A stretch of DNA of 11,789 bases. Source: Helicobacter sp. (GTDB lineage Bacteria; Campylobacterota; Campylobacteria; Campylobacterales; Helicobacteraceae). The notes below the pieces were generated by a model that was given only the letters and a program-made list of their open reading frames with translations, was not told the DNA's origin and did not search any database. Every line of letters starts with the position of its first letter. Positions within the stretch are counted from its first letter, which is position 1. The position numbers and the translations under genes were made by a program. Positions 6,387 to 11,789 of the stretch are shown here, piece after piece. The DNA is taken from the NCBI RefSeq assembly GCF_029067145.1, contig NZ_JAIEFA010000061.1:1-11789 (forward strand). The letters are read 5' to 3'.

Positions 6387-7474
6387 TTTGGATTGATGTA
6401 GCTACACCAAAATATGCAATGTTTTTTAGTGTGATGATTAAAGAATTGCAAAAAAGAGGACATAAATTGTTTGTAACTACGCGTTACGCTCCCAATTATA
6501 CAGAGGCTAAGGAAATTTTAGAGCTACACAAGATTCCACATACTGTGCTTGGAGAATATGGCGGGGCAACTTTGCTAGAGAAGTTTCAAGCAAGAATATT
6601 CCGGCAAAAAGAGATTTTGGATTTATTTAAAGTGCAGGGTGTTCCTAGATTGCTAATCTGTGGTGCAGTCGTGGATAGTGTGCAAGTGGCGTATGGAATC
6701 GGGATTCCGGTGGTGAATATTTATGACACACCTGCATTTACAAAACCCGGTGATGAGGAATGTCCGAGTGAATTAACCGCCGTTGCAAGGCTGACTTTGC
6801 CTTTTTCTAGGCTTTTTTTCTATCCCTTTGTTTTGCCAAAAGAGTTAATGTTGCGTTTTGCGCTAGATGAATCCCAAATCGTGCCTTATCCTTTTATTGA
6901 TGTGGCATTGTGGATAAATCAAATTCAAAAGGAATCCAAAAATGACTTTAGAATCCGCTATGGACTAGACACGACAAAGCCTACAATTCTTGTGCGTGAG
7001 GAAGAGTATAAAGCACATTATGTTAAAGAGCAAATCCCTACGATTTATCAAGTGATTCCTTTGCTTAAAAAAGCAATCCATGCGAATATTGTGATTATGC
7101 CAAGATATGAAAAAGATAGATTAAAAAGGGATTTTGGAGGAATCGCTACCATTTTGGAGGAGAAGCTAAAGCCAGAGGAATTTTATCCTTTTATTGACTT
7201 ATTCATCGGCGGAGGGGGAACGATGAATCTTGAGGCGGTTTGCTATGGGATTCCGACAATCTCCACGCGTTCTCTTTGGTTGATTCACGACCAATATTTA
7301 ATCAAACATAAACTAATGTTTTGGAGTCAAGATTGCGAGGAAATTGTGCGAATTGCTAAGGAAAATTTAGGCAAAAAAATAGAATCGCAAAGCTATTTTG
7401 TGCAAGGGGATTGTAATTTTAATGCGATGATTGACACAATAGAATCTAAAATACTAAGGAGCAAAAAATGTTAG
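6383..7474 (+). CDS. DUF354-family protein, possible GT-B-fold glycosyltransferase
   Basis: A 363-residue protein that I match to the DUF354 family, found in archaeal and bacterial polysaccharide loci and thought to have a GT-B-like fold. Its activity is not established. The N-terminal half opens with MIWIDVATPKYAMFFSVMI and a GHKLFVTTR strand (26-34). The C-terminal half has IVIMPRYEKDRLKRDF (236-251) and IGGGGTMNLEAVCYGIPTIS (275-294), which resembles the nucleotide-sugar-binding 'GGGT..EA...G.P.I' segment of GT-B enzymes such as MurG and WecB. No signal peptide or membrane span is seen, so it is probably cytosolic. It overlaps the preceding stop by ATGA. It is the only glycosyltransferase candidate in the window, so transfer of one of the sugars built here is a reasonable but unproven role. 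A second epimerase-like activity is the alternative. Confidence 0.72.
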   Translation: MIWIDVATPKYAMFFSVMIKELQKRGHKLFVTTRYAPNYTEAKEILELHKIPHTVLGEYGGATLLEKFQARIFRQKEILDLFKVQGVPRLLICGAVVDSVQVAYGIGIPVVNIYDTPAFTKPGDEECPSELTAVARLTLPFSRLFFYPFVLPKELMLRFALDESQIVPYPFIDVALWINQIQKESKNDFRIRYGLDTTKPTILVREEEYKAHYVKEQIPTIYQVIPLLKKAIHANIVIMPRYEKDRLKRDFGGIATILEEKLKPEEFYPFIDLFIGGGGTMNLEAVCYGIPTISTRSLWLIHDQYLIKHKLMFWSQDCEEIVRIAKENLGKKIESQSYFVQGDCNFNAMIDTIESKILRSKKC

Positions 7475-8535
7475 GTGTAGCCTTGCTTGGTTGCGGAAGA
7501 ATCGCAGTGCGCCACGCGCAACTTTTAAGCAGTGGAGAGATTGCAGGTGTGAAACTCGTTTGTGTGTGCGATATTGATAAAAATCGTGCAGAAGCTTTTG
7601 GGGCAAAATACAATGTGCCTTATTTTACAGATTTGGATTCTATGATGAAAGGGTGTGGTGATAAAATTGACATCGTATCCATTCTAACGCCTAGTGGCTG
7701 CCACGCGCAAAACACCCTAGAAGTTGCGCCTTATCAAAAGCATATCATTGTAGAAAAGCCTATGGCTTTGACTTTGGAGGACGCCGATAAGATGATAGAA
7801 TCTTGCGATAAATTTGGGATTCGTCTTTTTGTCGTGAAGCAGAATCGCTACAATTTACCCGTGCAAAAATTGCGTGAGGCATTGGAAGCTGGGCGGTTTG
7901 GTAAAATTGTTATGGGTAGTGTGCGGGTACGTTGGTGTCGGGATAATGCGTATTATAAGCAGGATTCTTGGCGTGGCACTTGGGCGCAAGATGGAGGAGT
8001 ATTTACAAATCAAGCAAGCCACCATATTGATTTGTTGGAGTGGATGCTAGGCGATGTGGAAAGCGTGTTTGCAAAAAGTCGCACCGCATTAAGTGACATA
8101 GAGACAGAGGATACAGGGGTTGCTGTGTTGAGGTTTAAGAATGGGGCTTTGGGTGTGATTGAGGCAACGACTGCTACGCGTCCAAAAGATTTGGAGGGGA
8201 GTCTTTCTATACTCGGAGAACTTGGAAGCGTAGAGATTGGCGGATTTGCTGTCAATGAAATCAAACATTGGAATTTTAAAAACGCAATGGAATCCGATAA
8301 GGAAGTAATGGAAAAATATTCTGTGAATCCCCCAAATGTATATGGATTTGGACATAAGGAGTATTATTTGCACGTAGTAGATTCTATCTTAAACGGCACA
8401 AAGGCTTTGGTAGATGGGCTTGAGGGACGCAAAAGTTTGGAGCTAATCGTTGCAATGTATGAATCCGTAGAGACAGGCAAGGAAGTGTTTTTGAGATTCC
8501 ACCCGCAAAAATGCAAACTAGGACATAAAGAATGA
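7468..8535 (+). CDS. second Gfo/Idh/MocA-family sugar dehydrogenase (WlbA/GnnA-like)
   Basis: NAD(P)-dependent oxidoreductase of 355 residues. It has VALLGCGRIAVRHAQLL (4-20, Rossmann start), VSILTPSGCHA (70-80), VEKPMAL (95-101, catalytic Lys97), KQNRYNLPV (124-132), RVRWCRDNAYY (153-163) and GGVFTNQASHHIDLLEW (176-192) with the conserved histidine pair. It differs clearly from the WbpB homologue at 1316-2272 but should do the same chemistry: oxidation of a nucleotide-sugar C3 hydroxyl for later transamination. The acyltransferase directly behind it and the aminotransferase at 9659 complete a second set. The GnnA/GnnB pair, which makes UDP-GlcNAc3N for lipid A in some bacteria including C. 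jejuni, is one possible comparison. Its substrate cannot be read from the sequence. AAGGAG at 7456-7461 precedes the ATG, which overlaps the upstream stop by seven bases. Confidence 0.85.
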   Translation: MLGVALLGCGRIAVRHAQLLSSGEIAGVKLVCVCDIDKNRAEAFGAKYNVPYFTDLDSMMKGCGDKIDIVSILTPSGCHAQNTLEVAPYQKHIIVEKPMALTLEDADKMIESCDKFGIRLFVVKQNRYNLPVQKLREALEAGRFGKIVMGSVRVRWCRDNAYYKQDSWRGTWAQDGGVFTNQASHHIDLLEWMLGDVESVFAKSRTALSDIETEDTGVAVLRFKNGALGVIEATTATRPKDLEGSLSILGELGSVEIGGFAVNEIKHWNFKNAMESDKEVMEKYSVNPPNVYGFGHKEYYLHVVDSILNGTKALVDGLEGRKSLELIVAMYESVETGKEVFLRFHPQKCKLGHKE

Positions 8536-8987
8536 AGCAATATACTGCACAGATTCGGGAAGTGAAAGTGGGGGAGAATGTCAAGATTGTAGAGCCTTGC
8601 AATCTTTATGAGTGTAAGCTTGGAGATGAGGTGTTTGTAGGTCCTTTTGTAGAGATTCAAAGCAATGTGAAAATTGGCAAACGAAGTAGAATCCAAAGCC
8701 ATAGTTTCATTTGCTCGCTCGTGGATATAGGCGAGGATTGCTTCATAGGACACGGAGTAATGTTTATCAATGATTTATTTAAAGAGGGCAAGCCAGCAGG
8801 TGGGGATTCTACAAAATATAAAGAAACAAGAATCGGGAATCGCGTGAGTATTGGTTCTAATGCAACGATTTTACCGGTGGATATTTGCGATGATGTCGTA
8901 ATTGGCGCGGGAAGCGTGGTTACAAAAAATATCGTCCAAAAGGGGATTTATGCAGGGAATCCCGCACAATTCATTCGGGAATTATAA
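8532..8987 (+). CDS. hexapeptide-repeat sugar N-acyltransferase (WbpD/FdtC-like)
   Basis: Left-handed beta-helix acyltransferase of 151 residues, entirely soluble. Hexapeptide repeats include VGENVKI (13-19), LGDEVFVGPFVEI (30-42), IGKRSRI (48-54) and IGNRVSIGSNATIL (101-114). The central FIGHGVMFINDLF (71-83) is the motif of nucleotide-sugar N-acyltransferases that carries the likely catalytic His74. It ends VIGAGSVVTKNI and AGNPAQFIREL, as usual in the family. It is about 45 residues shorter than the WbpD homologue at 2979, with a different N-terminus and no C-terminal tail. By position it should acylate the amino sugar made by the dehydrogenase before it and the aminotransferase at 9659. 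It overlaps the dehydrogenase stop by ATGA. Confidence 0.86.
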   Translation: MKQYTAQIREVKVGENVKIVEPCNLYECKLGDEVFVGPFVEIQSNVKIGKRSRIQSHSFICSLVDIGEDCFIGHGVMFINDLFKEGKPAGGDSTKYKETRIGNRVSIGSNATILPVDICDDVVIGAGSVVTKNIVQKGIYAGNPAQFIREL

Positions 8988-8996
8988 AGGAAAAAG

Positions 8997-9668
8997 ATGA
9001 GATTTGAAGAGATTGTCAGCAAAATAGAATCGTATCGTGAAAGCTTAAAACGACAAGAAGCTTTGATAGAGGTTGTAGATTTTGGTGCAGGGAAGCCAGA
9101 GGAGAAGCGCACACAGGAACAAATGGAAGCAGGCATTACACTAGATATTCCGCTTTGTGAATTAGCGAAAATTGGTGTCAAACGCGAAAAAGCGGAAGTG
9201 ATTTTTAAAATTTTTAACGATTTATCGCCGCAAAAAATTTTGGAACTTGGCACTTGTTTGGGATTTTCTAGCTCTTATATGGCGTATTTTGCGCCAAATG
9301 CCCAAATTTGGAGCATTGAGGGAAGCCCAAATGTCGCGCAAATTGCTAAAGAGAATCATCAGCATTTTAATTTAAAAAACATTGAAGTTTTTATCGGACG
9401 CTTTGATAAGGTTTTGCCAAATCTTTTAGAAAAAATCAAGCTCCTTGATTTTGCTTTTATTGATGGACATCACAATAAAGAAGCTACGATTGCTTATTTT
9501 AAACAAATCCTTCCTTTTATGAAGCGGGGGGGGGGCGTTATGCTTTTTGATGATATTGCTTGGAGTAGCGGAATGCAAGAGGCGTGGAAAGAGATTTTGG
9601 AATCCCATTGCTACACAAAAGCGCAAGAGTTTGGCGAGGTTTGGAAAATGGGGGCATTATGGCTATAA
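8997..9668 (+). CDS. SAM-dependent methyltransferase with in-frame G10 tract (phase ON)
   Basis: Class I SAM methyltransferase of 223 residues, of the O-methyltransferase (Methyltransf_24-like) type. Motif I is KILELGTCLGFSSS (80-93), followed by acidic Glu108 at the end of strand 2 (IWSIEGSP). LDFAFIDGHHNKEAT (150-164) holds the Asp155/His158/His159 typical of this group, and MLFDDIAWSSGMQ (182-194) follows. The first 60 residues lie outside the core fold. Ten Gs at 9526-9535 encode the glycines of RGGGV (177-181). With ten Gs the frame is open to the stop at 9666-9668, whereas nine or eleven would break it. It lies between the acyltransferase and the aminotransferase of the second module, so methylation of a glycan hydroxyl is likely but the acceptor is unknown. 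AAAGG at 8986-8990 precedes the ATG. Confidence 0.85.
   Translation: MRFEEIVSKIESYRESLKRQEALIEVVDFGAGKPEEKRTQEQMEAGITLDIPLCELAKIGVKREKAEVIFKIFNDLSPQKILELGTCLGFSSSYMAYFAPNAQIWSIEGSPNVAQIAKENHQHFNLKNIEVFIGRFDKVLPNLLEKIKLLDFAFIDGHHNKEATIAYFKQILPFMKRGGGVMLFDDIAWSSGMQEAWKEILESHCYTKAQEFGEVWKMGALWL
9526..9535 (+). repeat. poly-G tract, ten Gs (phase-variation tract in methyltransferase)
   Basis: Ten consecutive Gs inside the methyltransferase, preceded by GAAGC and followed by CGTTATG. Ten keeps the frame open through the C-terminal part. Eleven leads to a TGA at 9548-9550, and nine to a frame running past the next gene's start to a TGA near 9710. The tract encodes the conserved glycine turn ahead of strand 5, so it is placed where glycines are tolerated. 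Confidence 0.92.
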
Positions 9669-10768
9669 AATTCTTAGACTTAAAAAAGCAATATTTGGGC
9701 ATAAAAGGTGAAATAGAAACTGCAATTTCAAGTGTGGTGGAAAGTGGTGCGTTTGTGGGTGGCAGTGAGATAAGCGCATTTGAGGAGGAGTTTTCGGAGT
9801 TTTTGGGTGGTGGTGTGCGCACTCTTGGTGTGGCAAATGGTACAGACGCGCTAGAAATTGCGATAGAATCTCTTGCTTTGCCCAAAGATTCTGTGGTGCT
9901 TGTGCCTGCAAATACCTTTGCGGCGAGTGCGGAAGCGGTTGTACGCAATGGCTTAAAGCTGCAATTTGTGGATTGTGGGGCGGATTATACAATGGATTTA
10001 GCAGATTTACGCGCAAAAATCACTCCACAAACCTCTGCGATTCTTATGGTGCATTTGTATGGACAAAGCGCGAGGATAGAGGAGATTTTGGAGATTGCAA
10101 AGGAAAAGAATCTCCGCGTAATTGAGGATTGCGCCCAAGCACACGGAGCGAAGTTTAAAGGGCAGTGTGTGGGGACTTTTGGAGATATTGCTGCCTTTAG
10201 TTTTTATCCGGGTAAGAATCTAGGAGCTTATGGCGATGGCGGAGCGATTGTAAGCTACGATTCTGCGCTTTTGCAAAGATGTGAGGAGATTGCGCATCAC
10301 GGAGGTTTGAAAAAATACGAACATAGAATCGTAGGGAGAAATTCGCGCCTTGACAATCTCCAAGCGGCAATTTTGCGTGTGAAATTGCGCCATTTAGCAG
10401 ATTGGAATGCTAGGCGCAGAGAAGTAGCAAAGCTCTATTTTGAAGGATTCAAAGACTGCAAAGCAATAAGATTGCCACAGGTTAAGGAATCTTGCGAGTG
10501 CGTGTGGCATTTGTTTGTGGTTTCGGTTAAGAATCGCGAAGCAGTAATGATGCATTTAAAGCAAAAAGGCATTGAGTATGGACTACATTACCCGATTGCT
10601 TTGCCAAATTGCCCTGCCTTTAATCATCAACCCTATGTCGTAGAATCCCATACACCCAACGCTTCTACTTGGCAAGAGGAGATTTTATCGCTTCCAATGG
10701 GGGAACATTTGAGTGATGGGGAAGTAAAAGAAGTGATTAAAGCAGTCAAGGACGCAGTATGTGGGTGA
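9659..10768 (+). CDS. second DegT/DnrJ/EryC1/StrS-family sugar aminotransferase
   Basis: PLP-dependent nucleotide-sugar aminotransferase of 369 residues. It has IKFLDLKKQY (3-12), the phosphate-binding GVANGTDALEIAIE (57-70), VPANTFAAS (82-90), VIEDCAQAHGAKF (154-166; Asp157, Gln160) and SFYPGKNLGAYGDGGA (181-196) with Schiff-base Lys186. ATG 9659 is chosen because MAIKFLDLKKQ matches the family's N-terminus. The frame is open back to 9584, but that would add 25 residues lying within the methyltransferase. It overlaps the methyltransferase stop by ten bases. It is a paralogue of the WbpE homologue at 3559, but with YPGKNLGAYG in place of FPAKPLGCYG. This suggests a different substrate group (FdtB/GnnB-like rather than WbpE proper). 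It probably completes the module begun at 7468. It has no strong ribosome site, so translation may depend on the upstream gene and its G tract. Confidence 0.88.
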   Translation: MAIKFLDLKKQYLGIKGEIETAISSVVESGAFVGGSEISAFEEEFSEFLGGGVRTLGVANGTDALEIAIESLALPKDSVVLVPANTFAASAEAVVRNGLKLQFVDCGADYTMDLADLRAKITPQTSAILMVHLYGQSARIEEILEIAKEKNLRVIEDCAQAHGAKFKGQCVGTFGDIAAFSFYPGKNLGAYGDGGAIVSYDSALLQRCEEIAHHGGLKKYEHRIVGRNSRLDNLQAAILRVKLRHLADWNARRREVAKLYFEGFKDCKAIRLPQVKESCECVWHLFVVSVKNREAVMMHLKQKGIEYGLHYPIALPNCPAFNHQPYVVESHTPNASTWQEEILSLPMGEHLSDGEVKEVIKAVKDAVCG

Positions 10769-11292
10769 AAAATGGCAAAGGGCTTGTGCTATGGCTTTGT
10801 GGCTTGGCAGGGAGCGGGAAAAGCACGATTGGCAAGGCGTTGTATGAGCGGATTAAGCAAGAGATTCCTAATGTTGTGTATTTAGATGGTGATGAGTTGC
10901 GCGATTTGCTCGGGGCTTATGGTTACGATAAACAAGGGCGGATTGAAGTTGCACTCAAGCGTTCGGCTTTTGCGCATTTTCTAAGCTCGCAAGGTTTGGT
11001 AGTAGTGGTAACTACGATTTCGCTTTTTGATGAAGTGTATGCTTATAACCGCAAGACTTTGCAAAATTATTTAGAAATTTATGTAGAATGCTCTATGGAG
11101 GAGCTACAAAGGCGCGACCAAAAGGGGCTTTATAGTGGTGCGCTCAAAGGAGAGATTCAAAATGTCGTGGGGTTGGATATTCCATTTGTTAAGCCCAATG
11201 CGGATATAATCTTGCCCAATGATACTCCAAAGGATTTAGAACAAAAGGTGCAGAGTATCTTAACTCAAATCAAAGGAAAGGGAAGCAAATGA
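10759..11292 (+). CDS. CysC-like (adenylylsulfate kinase family) P-loop kinase
   Basis: Soluble P-loop kinase of 177 residues, of the APS kinase family. It has Walker A in WLCGLAGSGKST (12-23), YLDGDELRDLL (41-51), TTISLFDEVYAYNR (85-98) and RRDQKGLYSGALKGEI (118-133), then NVVGLDIPF. RDxKGLY is a clear CysC signature. Serine 88 falls where CysC has the phosphoserine of its FISP loop, but the loop here reads TISLF. This variant is, as I recall, common among CysC-like proteins in polysaccharide clusters. No sulphate assimilation genes are nearby. In C. jejuni the CysC-like Cj1415 works as a kinase in the capsule methyl-phosphoramidate pathway, next to methyltransferase genes. A similar non-sulphate role is plausible here, by inference only. 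The ATG overlaps the aminotransferase stop by ten bases. Confidence 0.82.
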   Translation: MWVKNGKGLVLWLCGLAGSGKSTIGKALYERIKQEIPNVVYLDGDELRDLLGAYGYDKQGRIEVALKRSAFAHFLSSQGLVVVVTTISLFDEVYAYNRKTLQNYLEIYVECSMEELQRRDQKGLYSGALKGEIQNVVGLDIPFVKPNADIILPNDTPKDLEQKVQSILTQIKGKGSK

Positions 11293-11753
11293 AACAAGGT
11301 GATTTTACACAAGTGGCGAAGCATTATCATAATCGTCCGGCGTATAGCCCGATGTTGCTAGAAAAGCTGATTGCTTGTATCAATGATGAGCAAAAGAATC
11401 TCAAAGATTTACAAATCGTGGAAGTGGGCGCAGGGACAGGCAAACTTACCAAAATGCTTAATGAGTTTGGAATGCAAGTCCTAGCAGTAGAGCCAAACGA
11501 TGAGATGAGAGAAGAGGGCATCGCCTACACAAAAGGCACAAATATCAAATGGCAAAAAGGAAGTGGCGAGGAAACAGGCGTGCCAAGTGGAATCGCGGAT
11601 TGGGTAATTATGGCAAGTAGCTTCCATTGGACTGACCCTAAAGAATCTTTGCCCGAGTTTGCAAGAATCTTAAAAAATTCTGCGGCTCAAAATGACTCTG
11701 CCCATACTTCTGCCCACAATACTTCTGCGGGGGGGGGGGCAATAAAAAGATAA
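11289..11753 (+). CDS. SAM-dependent methyltransferase, C-terminally truncated after a G11 tract
   Basis: N-terminal part of a class I (type 11) methyltransferase, 154 residues where I would expect roughly 250. FTQVAKHYHNRPAYSPMLLE (6-25) is the usual lead-in. IVEVGAGTGKLTKML (43-57) is motif I, LAVEPNDEMREEG (65-77) holds acidic Glu68, and WVIMASSFHWTDPKESLPEF (105-124) is the motif IV region. After ARILK (125-129), where the family normally continues with a PGG turn and strand 5, comes a Ser/Ala/His/Thr/Asn-rich stretch (130-147), then GGGAIKR and a stop. The eleven Gs end at 11739, and stops follow within 20 bases in all three frames, so slippage alone would not restore the family C-terminus. 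It is therefore probably a broken gene, although SAM-binding motifs remain. The start overlaps the kinase stop by ATGA. Confidence 0.8.
   Translation: MKQGDFTQVAKHYHNRPAYSPMLLEKLIACINDEQKNLKDLQIVEVGAGTGKLTKMLNEFGMQVLAVEPNDEMREEGIAYTKGTNIKWQKGSGEETGVPSGIADWVIMASSFHWTDPKESLPEFARILKNSAAQNDSAHTSAHNTSAGGGAIKR
11678..11730 (+). repeat. imperfect TTCTGC-type repeats before the G11 tract
   Basis: TTCTGCGG occurs at 11678-11685 and again at 11723-11730, where its last two Gs open the G11 tract. Related CTCTGCCC and TTCTGCCC units lie between them. The stretch encodes the low-complexity residues SAAQNDSAHTSAHNTSA, which have no place in the methyltransferase fold at this point. It looks like a local repeat expansion next to the homopolymer. 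Confidence 0.55.
11729..11739 (+). repeat. poly-G tract, eleven Gs
   Basis: Eleven consecutive Gs at the 3' end of the truncated methyltransferase gene. With eleven, the frame ends at TAA 11751-11753. The other two frames end at TAA 11743-11745 and TGA 11756-11758. No length state visible here gives a long product. Confidence 0.9.
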
Positions 11754-11789
11754 ATTGAATCCTAAAAAATTAAAGTAATAAAAATATGA

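Noticed and set aside
8364..8753. Long open frame on the - strand across the end of the second dehydrogenase and the acyltransferase
   Set aside because: It lies wholly antisense to two genes with clear family motifs, its translation shows no recognisable domain, and it has no separate ribosome site or context.
9584..9658. An upstream extension of the second aminotransferase to 9584
   Set aside because: The added 25 residues come from the methyltransferase's coding DNA in another frame, while MAIKFLDLKKQ at 9659 fits the family N-terminus.
9538..10016. Two overlapping open frames on the - strand opposite the second aminotransferase and the end of the methyltransferase
   Set aside because: They are antisense to well-supported coding sequence. 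The low-complexity Ser/Pro/His-rich translations are what reversed glycine- and alanine-rich codons give.
11754..11789. A next gene starting with the ATG at 11786-11788
   Set aside because: The ATG is at the very end of the window, with only a weak AAAG-like sequence upstream. One codon gives nothing to test.

Overview
The window is one block of surface-glycan biosynthesis genes, all on the + strand, from an AT-rich bacterium. Runs of 9, 10 and 11 consecutive Gs inside coding sequence, AAGGAG-type ribosome sites, strongly A/T-biased codons and very short or overlapping gene junctions point to Campylobacterota. An enteric or enterohepatic Helicobacter, or a close Campylobacter relative, is most likely; the species cannot be fixed from the sequence alone.

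Left part (1-4677): the 3' tail of a probable WbpG-type N-acetyl-sugar amidotransferase is followed by an 82-base gap. Then come a WbpI-type UDP-sugar 2-epimerase, a WbpB-type dehydrogenase, a formyltransferase that is out of frame at a G9 tract, a WbpD-type left-handed beta-helix acyltransferase and a WbpE-type PLP aminotransferase. Together these match the known route UDP-GlcNAcA -> 3-keto -> 3-amino -> 3-acetamido -> 2-epimer (UDP-ManNAc3NAcA). Only the UDP-GlcNAc 6-dehydrogenase (WbpA) is not seen.

Middle part (4677-7474): a full-length AsnB-like glutamine amidotransferase, probably amidating a sugar uronic acid, and a DUF354 protein with a GT-B-like C-terminal half. The latter is the only glycosyltransferase-like protein here.

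Right part (7468-11753): a second dehydrogenase / beta-helix acyltransferase / aminotransferase set, diverged from the first and interrupted by a methyltransferase carrying an in-frame G10 tract. It is followed by a CysC-like kinase and a second methyltransferase. That methyltransferase stops just after a G11 tract, in all three frames, without its C-terminal part.

From 217 to 11753 junctions are overlaps or gaps of at most 22 bases, so this reads as one transcription unit. Two enzyme modules each install an acylated amino group on a nucleotide sugar. Decorating functions (formyl, methyl, amide and possibly a phosphoryl-linked group) are laid over them, and three of these carry hypermutable G tracts. 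The most interesting features are the phase-variable formyltransferase sitting between WbpB and WbpD, the Shine-Dalgarno-less start of wbpD behind it, and the methyltransferase remnant at the G11 tract. No RNA gene, CRISPR array, insertion sequence or convincing terminator was seen.
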